NCBI GenBank assembly: GCA_028694155.1
Contig: JAQUTY010000001.1
Span: 124,001-188,000, forward strand
DNA: 64,000 bases
Origin: Eubacteriales bacterium
GTDB taxonomy: Bacteria; Bacillota; Clostridia; Christensenellales; CAG-138
Direction of reading: 5' to 3'
Shown here: positions 19,858 to 31,093 of the stretch, one piece after another
Position numbering within the stretch: position 1 is the first letter of the stretch
How the letters are laid out: every line of letters begins with the position of its first letter
The notes under the pieces: model-generated
The model's input: only the letters and a program-made list of their open reading frames with translations
Told to the model about the DNA's origin: nothing
Database searches by the model: none
Translations under genes and position numbers: made by a program

Positions 19858-20998
19858 GTTGTGTCTCTTTTGGTACTCCTATATTCTCCTCTGTTGTAAT
19901 GGTACAAAAGGCTATTTTTTCATCATCACAGTTTCTTAGCTGACAGCTCATAACCAGTATTGCTGCGTCCTTGGGTACAAGCTCCAATGCCTGCTGCTCT
20001 GCCAGCATCAAAGCCCAACTCACGCTCTCGTCCTCCGTCAGTATTCGCTCACGCTCCTCCAGCTCAATATATTCACCAAAGCTGACCTCCAGCGGTATGA
20101 GCGTCTGAGTTGCTGCTATCGGCTCACAAAAGCACGTTTGATAGTACACAAATCCGCACCCAGTTTGGTATATCTCCGTTCCGTTGAGCGTGATGCGGAA
20201 ATATCGCTTGATTCTTCCCGTTGGCACAAGCTCCATAATCGACGTTGGTGCGGTCACGCTCGTGCTGTACTGCATGGCTGCAAACACCTCGCCGCGTGCG
20301 TGTGTGTAATATGGAGGAAAATCCTTGTAGACTACTGTATCGCTTATCAGTACATCTCCTGATTCGACACGGTCGCCCACCTTTACCGCCGCCTGTCCTC
20401 TAAAACAATCTACTCTTGTTATCATTCCCCCTTTTTGGGCAATGATCTGGGCAGACTTTGAATAATCAACAGTCAGCGGTTTTTCGTCAGCCGCCTTTGT
20501 CTCAACGGATAGGTACACGCCTCGCCTGCTGATACCAAGCCACTTGATACCCTCAGATTGGGCAGAAATCATGTTTGACAAGCGTGTCCAGTCCGTGCTG
20601 AGCGATACTCCGACCTTTACTCCGCTTTCTTGGAGTGCAGTTTGGAGTTGGACGGCTCCCTGATCCATATAATTGACGAACAACACCCGTGTCGAAAGGA
20701 AACAGATGGCGGCAAATGCAGCAAACATTCCCATGCACAGCACCTTGCGTTTCCACAGGCGAGCCGCAAAGAACGGCATGCCGCATTTGCGCTCGATGTG
20801 TATGCTGCATCGACATTTTCTGCGAATCAAGGGTAGCTTTTCAAAGTCCTTAACGGGTATGCACAGCCTAAGCTGCGTGCGTCCCATCCTTTGAACGTCC
20901 CATGCCTCAACCCCACTTTGCAGCAGGAGATTCAAGAAGCGTTCAAGGGATAATCCCCTAATTGTTAGTATAACATATCCCAGCGCAAATTTCCACAT
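19847..20998 (-). CDS. yqfD: Sporulation protein YqfD
   Basis: The 383-residue protein begins MWKFALGYVILTIRGLSLER and has a transmembrane segment near residue 95 (MFAAFAAICFLSTRVLF). It matches YqfD, a sigma-E-controlled sporulation membrane protein. The ATG at 20998 is chosen over upstream in-frame codons because GAGG precedes it and it lies 4 bp after the yqfC stop. Confidence 0.88.
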   Translation of the reverse strand: MWKFALGYVILTIRGLSLERFLNLLLQSGVEAWDVQRMGRTQLRLCIPVKDFEKLPLIRRKCRCSIHIERKCGMPFFAARLWKRKVLCMGMFAAFAAICFLSTRVLFVNYMDQGAVQLQTALQESGVKVGVSLSTDWTRLSNMISAQSEGIKWLGISRRGVYLSVETKAADEKPLTVDYSKSAQIIAQKGGMITRVDCFRGQAAVKVGDRVESGDVLISDTVVYKDFPPYYTHARGEVFAAMQYSTSVTAPTSIMELVPTGRIKRYFRITLNGTEIYQTGCGFVYYQTCFCEPIAATQTLIPLEVSFGEYIELEERERILTEDESVSWALMLAEQQALELVPKDAAILVMSCQLRNCDDEKIAFCTITTEENIGVPKETQHDE

Positions 20999-21002
20999 TA
21001 TT

Positions 21003-21266
21003 TCATTCCTCAAAGGTGCAGCCGTCAATCTTTCCTCGAATGTATACCCTGTCCTGCCCCAGCTCGCACAGTTGCAACTGCTCACCCGTGACACGAAGCA
21101 TTCCCTGCCCCGTCATAAGCCGTGCTTGTTCGAGTGTGTATTCCAGCACTCCAATATGATTTTCAAGCAGCAGGTCGCCACGCCCCAAAATGGTAATCTT
21201 GGGTATCTGTGGGTCGAGTTCCTCCGGAAAATCTATGCTTTTCCAATTTATTCTGCGTTTTCTCAT
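21003..21266 (-). CDS. yqfC: Sporulation protein YqfC
   Basis: The 87-residue protein begins MRKRRINWKSIDFPEELDPQ and contains NHIGVLEYTLEQARLMTGQG, the compact beta-rich YqfC family. It directly precedes yqfD, as in spore formers. The ATG at 21266 gives family length; upstream codons would only extend into the intergenic region. It heads the leftward operon through recO. Confidence 0.85.
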   Translation of the reverse strand: MRKRRINWKSIDFPEELDPQIPKITILGRGDLLLENHIGVLEYTLEQARLMTGQGMLRVTGEQLQLCELGQDRVYIRGKIDGCTFEE

Positions 21267-21340
21267 GTACCAGTTTATGTCCCTTCGCTCGACAATATTT
21301 AATAGATGCAAAAATTTGCAGAATATGTTATTCTTTGTGT

Positions 21341-22231
21341 ATGGAACATAATATTGGTGAAAACTTGGAAACCGTATCCCCCAATACCTGTGACACAACC
21401 GCACGAAGCATAGCACTTGCGCTGACGGCAATATTGTTCATGGCAAACATTTTTGCCATACTATTTGTGCTAATCTTTCCTAATCTTGTGGCGTTTACTT
21501 CGCTAATGATTTACATTCTTGCTATTCCGCTTGGGTATATTCTCATTCGAAAGCTGCCCATCACAACTTGGCAGACAACCGAATTGGGCGGCGGCGGATT
21601 CATCAAGGCACTCTGCATATGTGTGTTTTTGTCGATTTTGGGAAGTGTGATTGGAAACTATGTGGTCCTCCTTCTTGAGATGCTCGTTGGACAAAGCATC
21701 CCCTCTCCGGTAGCATCAGTCTTTTCTGAACAGTATCTTTGGTTCTCGATTGTGCTTGTGTTAATCCTTGCCCCTGTTGTTGAGGAACTGCTGTTTCGAA
21801 AGGTTATCATCGACAGGCTCGCACAATTTGGCAAGTGGAACTGCATTCTGTTCTCCGGCTTGACGTTTGGATTGTTCCACGGAAATTTCTCACAGTTTTT
21901 CTATGCGTTCTTTGTGGGAATTGCACTTGCATATGTGTATTATCAAACCCGAAAAATTTGGATTCCTATTGTGCTGCACGCCATAATAAACGGAATTGGA
22001 GTTATGTCTAGATTTGTAGCTTTGGGAATGGACTTGGAGCCCTTAGTCTCCATTTACTCACTGCTGCTGTTTGTGTCGATTCTGCTGGGGCTGATCTTTT
22101 TCATCGTTGCTATTGTAAAATTGATTCGCCGCAAGGATTTTGACCGTATTCGGGGCGCATCATTTGGCAATCTGGGCATGATAGCCTTCTATGTAATCAC
22201 CGCAGTCCTTTTCGTGCTCAATACGTTGTAA
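21341..22231 (+). CDS. CPBP-family intramembrane metalloprotease
   Basis: The 296-residue polytopic membrane protein has about eight hydrophobic segments. The catalytic motifs are EELLFRKVIIDRL (EExxxR) and FGLFHGNFSQFFYAF (FxxxH), with a third LHAIINGIG. CPBP (CAAX/Abi) proteases act inside the membrane and are tied to prenyl-protein processing, signalling or bacteriocin self-immunity. The ATG at 21341 fits the hydrophobic start; earlier in-frame codons overlap yqfC. It is divergent from the yqfC operon and monocistronic. The substrate is unknown. Confidence 0.88.
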   Translation: MEHNIGENLETVSPNTCDTTARSIALALTAILFMANIFAILFVLIFPNLVAFTSLMIYILAIPLGYILIRKLPITTWQTTELGGGGFIKALCICVFLSILGSVIGNYVVLLLEMLVGQSIPSPVASVFSEQYLWFSIVLVLILAPVVEELLFRKVIIDRLAQFGKWNCILFSGLTFGLFHGNFSQFFYAFFVGIALAYVYYQTRKIWIPIVLHAIINGIGVMSRFVALGMDLEPLVSIYSLLLFVSILLGLIFFIVAIVKLIRRKDFDRIRGASFGNLGMIAFYVITAVLFVLNTL

Positions 22232-22247
22232 CCAATAATTATTAGCT

Positions 22248-22277
22248 AGGGCTCAACGCTTCAATACGTTGAGCCCT
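22248..22277. terminator. Bidirectional hairpin between CPBP and pepF
   Basis: AGGGCTCAACG and CGTTGAGCCCT form a perfect 11-bp stem with an 8-nt loop between two convergent genes. T-rich stretches follow on the right, so it probably ends both transcripts. Confidence 0.8.
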
Positions 22278-22306
22278 GTCTGTTGTTCAAATAGTTCTTT
22301 TGTTCT

Positions 22307-24112
22307 TTAGTCCTTCATCAGCTCGTCCATCTCGTCAAGCAGCTCGCCAAAGAGCTTGAGTGCCTCGTTGACAGGTGCGGCAGTGGTCATATCTACGCCT
22401 GCCAGCTTGAGTATTGAGATGGGGTCCATGCTTCCGCCCGCAGAGAGGAATTTCTTGTAGTCTGCCACAGCAGGCTCGCCCTCGGTAAGAATGCGGTTTG
22501 CGATGGCACAGGCTGCAGAAATGCCCGTTGCATACTGGAACACATAGAAGTCATAGAAGAAGTGCGGAATGCGCTCCCACTCATAAGCGATCTCCTTGTC
22601 AATGACGACTGCATCGCCAAAGTATTGCTCGTTCAGCTCATAATACTTTTTGCACAGGTCGTCTGCGGTCAAGGATGCGCCCGTTTCGCCCAATTCGTTC
22701 ATGTACAGCTCGAACTCGGCGAACATCGTCTGGCGATACAGCGTGCTGCGGAAGCTCTCAAGGAAGTGGTTGAGAATATAGGCACGTTCGCGCTTGTCGG
22801 TGGTATTATTCAAAAGATACTTAACAAGCAGAACCTCGTTGCAGGTTGAAGCGACCTCCGCTACAAAAATCACATACTCGGCATTGCAGGTCGGCTGATT
22901 CTTGATTGAATAGTAGGTGTGCAGCGAGTGTCCCATCTCATGGGCAATGGTGAACATGCTGTCTAGCGTGTCCTTCTGATTGAGCAGCACATAGGGATGC
23001 GGATCGCCGCAGGATGAGTAGGCTCCGCTGCGCTTTCCCTCATTTTCGTATACATCGATCCAACGGTTGTCAAAGCCCTCCTGCAAAATAGCAAGATAGT
23101 CCTCGCCAAGAGGTGCAAGAGCCTTCATAATGATGCCCTTTGCTTCCTCATATGATATTTCCTTGTCGGCATCAGCAACGATTGGCGTATACAGATCGTA
23201 CATATGCATCTGGTCCATGTGCGTCAGCTTCTTGCGAAGAGCGACATACTTGTGCATGAAGCCCATGTTGTCGTGAACCGCATTGATAAGGTTATGGTAG
23301 ACCTCAACAGGAACCTCGGTGTTATCCAAAGAAGCGTGGAGCGTGCTTTGGTAATTCCTTGCCTGCGCTTTGAAGATAAGTCCCTTCACCTGCGCATCAA
23401 GAAATGCGGCAACGGTGTTTTTATAGCTTGCAAAGGTGTGATACAGGGATTCGAAGGCAGCTTTGCGAACATTGCGATCGGGATTCTCCATAAGCGGAAC
23501 GTACGAACCCTGCGTGACCTTCAGCGTGTTCCCCTCCGCATCCTGAATGTCGGGGAACTTCAAATCGGCATTGCGGAAGGCGGAGCCGATTTCCTCAGGC
23601 GCGCCGGTTGCTTGGCTTGATAGTGCGAGCAAACGCTCCTCTGCATCGGACAGGGTGTGCGCTTTTTTGCGAAGTATTCGCTCCAGCTTGCGCTCATAAA
23701 CCTTAAGTTCGGGCTTCTCCTTCATAAAGGCGGCAAGTTTGCTCTCGTCAATGGCAATGATTTCGGGCGTGGAGAATGAATCTGCGCTGGAAACCTGCAT
23801 ATAGACATTCATAATCCTGCCCTTCATGGACTGGTATGTGCTGTTGGCGGTGTCCTCGTCCGATTTTCTCATGGCATAGTTTGCCAGTCGCTCAATGTCG
23901 ATTGTCACTTGGTCAACATATCTAAAGTATGCCAACAACGTATCGGCATCAGAGGAGAGCTTGCCACAGAATTTCTGCAGCTCTTGGGGAATTTCCTTCG
24001 CCCTTGCGAGTGCTTCTTCCCATAGCTCATCGGTGGCGAACAAGTCCTCGGTCGCCCATGTGTACTGCTTATCAACCTCGCTGCGCTTGGGTATATTCTT
24101 TTGCTTTGCCAT
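22307..24112 (-). CDS. pepF: Oligoendopeptidase F
   Basis: PepF is a cytoplasmic zinc M3 peptidase that degrades peptides of roughly 7-17 residues. The 601-residue protein has the catalytic TIAHEMGHSLHTYYS near residue 385 and the downstream EVASTCNE glutamate. Length is normal. ATG 24112 is preferred to ATG 24118: AGGAGG (24119-24124) touches the latter but sits 6 nt from the former. It is monocistronic. Confidence 0.95.
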   Translation of the reverse strand: MAKQKNIPKRSEVDKQYTWATEDLFATDELWEEALARAKEIPQELQKFCGKLSSDADTLLAYFRYVDQVTIDIERLANYAMRKSDEDTANSTYQSMKGRIMNVYMQVSSADSFSTPEIIAIDESKLAAFMKEKPELKVYERKLERILRKKAHTLSDAEERLLALSSQATGAPEEIGSAFRNADLKFPDIQDAEGNTLKVTQGSYVPLMENPDRNVRKAAFESLYHTFASYKNTVAAFLDAQVKGLIFKAQARNYQSTLHASLDNTEVPVEVYHNLINAVHDNMGFMHKYVALRKKLTHMDQMHMYDLYTPIVADADKEISYEEAKGIIMKALAPLGEDYLAILQEGFDNRWIDVYENEGKRSGAYSSCGDPHPYVLLNQKDTLDSMFTIAHEMGHSLHTYYSIKNQPTCNAEYVIFVAEVASTCNEVLLVKYLLNNTTDKRERAYILNHFLESFRSTLYRQTMFAEFELYMNELGETGASLTADDLCKKYYELNEQYFGDAVVIDKEIAYEWERIPHFFYDFYVFQYATGISAACAIANRILTEGEPAVADYKKFLSAGGSMDPISILKLAGVDMTTAAPVNEALKLFGELLDEMDELMKD

Positions 24113-24402
24113 ATTCATCCTCCTCTATTTGCGAGCAAAATGTCCGCTATTTGGCTTATTCTACCACACATACGCCGCAAAGTACAGAGGTTATTTGGGT
24201 GAGAGTCTGAAGAATTCCACCCGTGACCGCAGCGGCATCTACCCAATAAATGCTGCGTCCCCTGCCCCTCATCCACGCTGCGGCTAAAACTAGTAATATA
24301 GCCATAATACTCATAGGTATTCAAGGAAAAGCGATTGCATATCGTGATAGAGACGATATAAACAAAGATGCATCAAAAACAAGAACAAGTTACAACGTGC
24401 TC

Positions 24403-24432
24403 TTGTCAGAATACTTGAGTATGGTGTATAAT
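24403..24432 (+). promoter_or_regulatory. Promoter of a small gene next to the CRISPR array
   Basis: TTGTCA (24403-24408) and TATAAT (24427-24432) are spaced by 18 bp. A small gene with a strong ribosome site starts about 60 bp downstream. The rest of 24113-24402 shows no convincing gene. Confidence 0.6.
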
Positions 24433-24494
24433 GTTGAAAACAAGGCTAGAGAACAGCAACGGCTGGCATCACTGCTAGTAAAAGGAGGCACAGA

Positions 24495-24656
24495 ATGACA
24501 TCTCGTAAGGAATTATGGATTGTTCTAGCGAACCCCCAATATGCGACCTTTGTAAAAGACCGTTATGTTGCATCAGATGATGCTCCGCAAGAGGTCAAAG
24601 ATGCTGTTGCGCTTGTAAACGCTAACCGCAAGAAGAACCCTCACTATTATGAATAA
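24495..24656 (+). CDS. Small hypothetical protein (53 aa)
   Basis: ATG 24495 follows AAAGGAGG by 6-7 nt, and the frame ends in TAA at 24656. The product begins MTSRKELWIVLANPQYATFV and ends RKKNPHYYE. It is charged and soluble, without a recognised domain. It has its own promoter and terminator and sits between pepF and the leader-distal end of the CRISPR array. An upstream frame ending in ATGA overlaps its start, but that frame is cut by the promoter and is probably fortuitous. Confidence 0.6.
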   Translation: MTSRKELWIVLANPQYATFVKDRYVASDDAPQEVKDAVALVNANRKKNPHYYE

Positions 24657-24679
24657 TTAACGACAACTGAATCCAATTT

Positions 24680-24698
24680 ACCCCTTGGGGGTGTTTTT
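24680..24698 (+). terminator. Terminator of the small gene
   Basis: ACCCC-TTG-GGGGT followed by a run of six T. It is short but well placed, 24 bp after the stop of the 53-aa gene. Confidence 0.65.
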
Positions 24699-24711
24699 TG
24701 ATTGGTCAAAA

Positions 24712-24738
24712 GTCGCCCATTAGGGCGTGAATTGAAAC
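24712..24738 (+). repeat. Solitary type I-C-like CRISPR repeat relic
   Basis: The stretch begins GTCGCCC, has a short hairpin (GCCC ATTA GGGC) and ends GTGAATTGAAAC. Start GTCGC and end GTGRATTGAAA(C/T) are the hallmark of type I-C (and related) repeats, although this copy has a shorter stem than usual. It occurs once here and differs entirely from the I-E repeat that begins 70 bp to the right. It may be a remnant of another array or chance; only one copy is visible. Confidence 0.4.
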
Positions 24739-24807
24739 AATGCACAACTAAACGACCATTAAGGAGGTTACACACGATTAAGTACCCAATGCTGCTGCTC
24801 GCCCGAT

Positions 24808-26239
24808 GTATCACCCACGCGTGTGCGGGGAATAGCTTGAGATTGCAAATAGCTGTCAACATAATCGCGGATCACCCCCCGCGTGTGCGGGGAATAGTCA
24901 TCAAGCATTTGTTTCACTTCCCACTCTTAAGGATCACCCCCGCGTGTGCGGGGAATAGCCTGCGTTTTTGTCGGTTGTGACAGTGTACAAAGGATCACCC
25001 CCGCGTGTGCGGGGAATAGTCTCATAAACTGTTGTTTTTGGAATAAGCTCAAGGATCACCCCCGCGTGTGCGGGGAATAGGATGGCAATGGACGCAATAC
25101 TTGCAATGTACCGGGATCACCCCCGCGTGTGCGGGGAATAGCCGATGACTTCGATGTGTTCGCCGTGAACTAGGGGATCACCCCCGCGTGTGCGGGGAAT
25201 AGGGCTCATTATTTTGAATTGCGCTGAAAAGGGTAGGATCACCCCCGCGTGTGCGGGGAATAGACTGCTGTATCATCGCTATTGGGTTGTTTCCCAGGAT
25301 CACCCCCGCGTGTGCGGGGAATAGCCTGTTGTTTCAAAATCAATAGATACATAGTCCGGATCACCCCCGCGTGTGCGGGGAATAGGCAGTCAACGAAACA
25401 TCGGCACTCAACGGCTTAGGATCACCCCCGCGTGTGCAGGGAATAGTGTGACACGCTCCTCCAAATATCAATGCAGGAGGGATCACCCCCGCGTGTGCGG
25501 GGAATAGTTTGATGGACGGATATTCTGTCAATCTGTTAACGGATCACCCCCGCGTGTGCGGGGAATAGACATCGGTAGAAATGCGATAAAGTCCAGTAGT
25601 GGGATCACCCCCGCGTGTGCGGGGAATAGAGCAGAACGGTTTCCGATGTGGCGACAACGGCAGGATCACCCCCGCGTGTGCGGGGAATAGATATTTTTAT
25701 CGCATTGAAAATTGCTCACGGCAGGATCACCCCCGCGTGTGCGGAGAATAGGAACAGTTATTTGTGTGACGGCATCTATGTATAGGATCACCCCCGCGTG
25801 TGCGGGGAATAGCACTTCTTGACTTTTGTTCCCTTGGACTTTCCAGGATCACCCCCGCGTGTGCGGGGAATAGCTACAATGCCATCGCCGTTTGCATCGC
25901 CTTGAAGGATCACCCCCGCGTGTGCGGGGAATAGGTCAGCGGTGCTCGCAAAAAGCTCAATCGTTGCGGATCACCCCCGCGTGTGCGGGGAATAGTGCAA
26001 ACAACGCTTGTCGCTCTTGGGTATGGTGGGATCACCCCCGCGTGTGCGGGGAATAGGAGCTTCAAGGCTCGTCTGCACGACTTCTGGCGGGATCACCCCC
26101 GCGTGTGCGGGGAATAGATCCCTTACTTCTAATACTTCATTTCGTATTAGGGATCACCCCCGCGTGTGCGGGGAATAGATCAGAGCAACAATAATTTTTT
26201 TCGGATTCCGAGGATCACCCCCGCGTGTGCGGGGAATAG
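24808..26239 (-). CRISPR. Type I-E CRISPR array, 24 repeats, 23 spacers
   Basis: Repeat (plus strand) starts GGATCACCCCCGCG and ends TGTGCGGGGAATAG, 28 bp, with a period of 61 bp and 33-bp spacers. I count 24 copies. Read leftward it begins CTATTCCCCGCACACGCGGG, the I-E hairpin type. The copy at 24808 has two mismatches and that at 24869 one extra C, so the left end is leader-distal. Copies at 25419 and 25724 each carry one G-to-A change. The leader-proximal end is at 26239, next to cas2::dnaQ. All spacers look different by eye. Confidence 0.97.
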
Positions 26240-26268
26240 ACTTAATTTTCCCTTATTTTAAGCCTTTT

Positions 26269-28755
<2,487 letters not shown>

Positions 28756-28756
28756 A

Positions 28757-29416
28757 CTAATCCTCCAATTCTGACATGGGATCGTGCTTTGTTTCTGCTG
28801 ATGTAAGCACAAAATCAACCTTGTCGTCCTTCACCAGTCTAAAACCGAAGCTGCGCCTTGACTGGTCAAATGACATGGGTACATCTCTGATGAGCCGTCC
28901 GCCTTGGTCCTCCGAATCCATGGACATACGAGCATACGGCATTTTGTCAACAAGCGGCGGTTCGTCCATCAGAGCGTCCTTGAGCGATTTGGGGCGTATT
29001 CCAAGCACCAGCTGTCCCGAAGGAGGGCAGGAGCGTCTGCCTAAAAACAAAGGGTACGCAGGGTGCATAAGTGCGGCTTGCAGGTCGCAAAGGGTCGCAT
29101 CATCCCCTTCCAGCCCCACAAGAAACACCGCATCTTCAAGATAGTAGCGTGTGGTGATGTAAGCTCGCTTTTCATCAACAGGGTGCCTTGCCGTATGAAA
29201 ATCACGCAGTAAAGAACCTTCTCGGTCGGTTCGTACTCCAAATCTCAGGGCGGCAAGTTGGCTGATGTCCTCGTTCCTTTTTATGCCAAGTGCAGCAGCA
29301 AGCATTCCCACAATTCCACTCTTGGTAGGCATTCGTTCCGTTCCGCGCCTCTCAAAACGGGCGTCTGCTCCCCACGCTTGCAGCGGAGCAGTCAAGCGCA
29401 GCAGCAGGGTACTCAT
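28757..29416 (-). CDS. cas5e: Cas5e Cascade subunit
   Basis: Cas5e caps the crRNA 5' handle. The 219-residue protein begins STLLLRLTAPLQAWGADARF and then RRGTERMPTKSGIVGMLAAA, the typical Cas5 N-terminus. It stops at TAG at family length and overlaps cas7e by 4 bp. It is intact. Confidence 0.96.
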   Translation of the reverse strand: MSTLLLRLTAPLQAWGADARFERRGTERMPTKSGIVGMLAAALGIKRNEDISQLAALRFGVRTDREGSLLRDFHTARHPVDEKRAYITTRYYLEDAVFLVGLEGDDATLCDLQAALMHPAYPLFLGRRSCPPSGQLVLGIRPKSLKDALMDEPPLVDKMPYARMSMDSEDQGGRLIRDVPMSFDQSRRSFGFRLVKDDKVDFVLTSAETKHDPMSELED

Positions 29417-30477
29417 GCCTCTGCTCCGAGTTCATTGATGTGGATGCGAAGTTCATCAAGAAGTTCTCCAAGCGGTTGGGGTGTTGCAATGTCTCCAAGC
29501 AGCTCGCCGGCGACAAGACTTGCTTCGGGCTTATCGGCAAAGCTCGAGTAGCATTTTTTAGCATAGTCTGCTAATCTCTTTGCGGACGCCTCAACGTATC
29601 CGTTGTCGCTGGGCCGAATGGGCTTTTCAAACGCACCCACAAGGTTCAAAGGCTGGTCACGGCGTATGGTGACGAGCACCGCATCGGGTAGCGTGCGGTT
29701 TGCAAACGTGTTTTGCTTTCCTGTTGGCATTGCACAGACAAATGCCTTGACAAAAGCTGCAACAGCGTCCGCAGTCTCATCCTTTGTGTGCGGATATAGC
29801 TGATGCACGGCGACCGTTGCATAGCGATACATGGTGGAGGAGTTGAACTCAACCGTGCCTACATGGCCCGCGCCTGCATTATCCTCAGGCGAACAATCAT
29901 CTACTGCCGTGAAATAATCATATTCGTTTTCAACACGATGGGTCGAAATTGCATGGGCTACCTGAACGCAGGCGTCCGTGTTCATCGATTGTTCGTTCGC
30001 AACCATTCTTCCAAACAGGACAATGTCTATTCGTGGTTTTTCCGTTAGCGCTGCCTGCGCCGCCTTTTTATCCGGCGTTTCCTCTTTCATAGCCAACCTT
30101 GCAAGAGCTTCCACCTGCGCATCACTGATAAAGAACAGCGCGTCAGTTCCAATTTTGGCGTTCTTAATCTTCAACCCTGCCAACTCATACAGCTTTATTG
30201 CTTGTTTCTCCGCATCGCCCTCAAAGCCAAGCGAAACAAGTTTGTCCGCAAGCAGCGGCACAATCTTCTTTGTCCTAAAGGATAAATCTCCCTCGGGTAA
30301 GGTGTCTGCAAATGCCAATCTTACCTGCCTCTTCCATGCCTGAGATGATACCCTTGCACGGGTTACTCCGCCGTAATAGGCTGTCTTGGGGCTGCCTGTA
30401 TCATCGCGATTGACGCAGCTTGGCGGAAGGGTCTGGATAACGTGGATGTCAACATACATACGGTCTTGCTTTTTCAT
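29413..30477 (-). CDS. cas7e: Cas7e Cascade backbone subunit
   Basis: Cas7e forms the six-copy backbone along the spacer. The 354-residue protein begins MKKQDRMYVDIHVIQTLPPS, then CVNRDDTGSPKTAYYGGVTR and RVSSQAWKR, the conserved Cas7e N-terminus. ATG 30477 is chosen because AAAGGAAAG precedes it and the family starts here. It is intact. Confidence 0.97.
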   Translation of the reverse strand: MKKQDRMYVDIHVIQTLPPSCVNRDDTGSPKTAYYGGVTRARVSSQAWKRQVRLAFADTLPEGDLSFRTKKIVPLLADKLVSLGFEGDAEKQAIKLYELAGLKIKNAKIGTDALFFISDAQVEALARLAMKEETPDKKAAQAALTEKPRIDIVLFGRMVANEQSMNTDACVQVAHAISTHRVENEYDYFTAVDDCSPEDNAGAGHVGTVEFNSSTMYRYATVAVHQLYPHTKDETADAVAAFVKAFVCAMPTGKQNTFANRTLPDAVLVTIRRDQPLNLVGAFEKPIRPSDNGYVEASAKRLADYAKKCYSSFADKPEASLVAGELLGDIATPQPLGELLDELRIHINELGAEA

Positions 30478-30490
30478 AATTCTTTCCTTT

Positions 30491-31081
30491 CTATTCTTCA
30501 ATATCTATTTTTTCAATTACTTCCATGCGATAGAAATCGCGTCCCCATTTCAATCTCACTCTGCCTCGCAGATGTGAGAACTGATACCAATAGAGGTCTT
30601 CGGCAAAGTCGGCATAGTCCAAGGGAATCCCATTTCCACCCAGCAGCTTTATAAGCCCCCTTGCGTGATTTGCAAGCTCCTCCAAGCTGCCCGAGGTCGC
30701 AAGTGCATCAAAGCGACGCTTGACCCTGCTCTCATCTTTCATGGGCGCAACCAACCTTCTCATTGCTTTTCCCAACGTGACGCCCCCGCTGTGCATGGAG
30801 TCCGTTTTGGGAGATTTGCCCTGTTGATGCAGGGCATAGAGTGTCAACGCCGTGTATATCGCCCACTCTGCATTTGACGGCTCGGAAGTGCGGCCTAAAA
30901 GCTGTTCGGGAAGACCCTCAAACACGACTCCCCACAATGTGGGGTCGTCACCGGGCTTCTTGCCCACGCCACGCCTGAGTTTTGCAAGCTCGGCACGCAC
31001 TGCTGAGTCGGATTGCCCCGTCTCCATTTTTTTAATCTTGCTGACTACATGCTTTCTAATCAAAGAAATACTGTCTGCCAT
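30491..31081 (-). CDS. cse2: Cse2 (Cas11e) small subunit
   Basis: Cse2 forms a dimer along the Cascade belly and contacts DNA. The 196-residue helical protein has VRAELAKLRRGVGKKPGDDP near residue 28 and NAEWAIYTALTLYALHQQG near residue 70, both typical. It ends at TAG, 13 bp before cas7e. Confidence 0.95.
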   Translation of the reverse strand: MADSISLIRKHVVSKIKKMETGQSDSAVRAELAKLRRGVGKKPGDDPTLWGVVFEGLPEQLLGRTSEPSNAEWAIYTALTLYALHQQGKSPKTDSMHSGGVTLGKAMRRLVAPMKDESRVKRRFDALATSGSLEELANHARGLIKLLGGNGIPLDYADFAEDLYWYQFSHLRGRVRLKWGRDFYRMEVIEKIDIEE

Positions 31082-31093
31082 TCATTTCACCTC

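Noticed and set aside
21209..21340. Earlier start for the CPBP protease
   Set aside because: It would overlap yqfC antisense, and family proteins begin near the first membrane segment.
24250..24498. 82-aa frame before the 53-aa gene
   Set aside because: Its end overlaps the next ATG, but a good promoter lies inside it, no ribosome site precedes it, and the sequence shows no domain.
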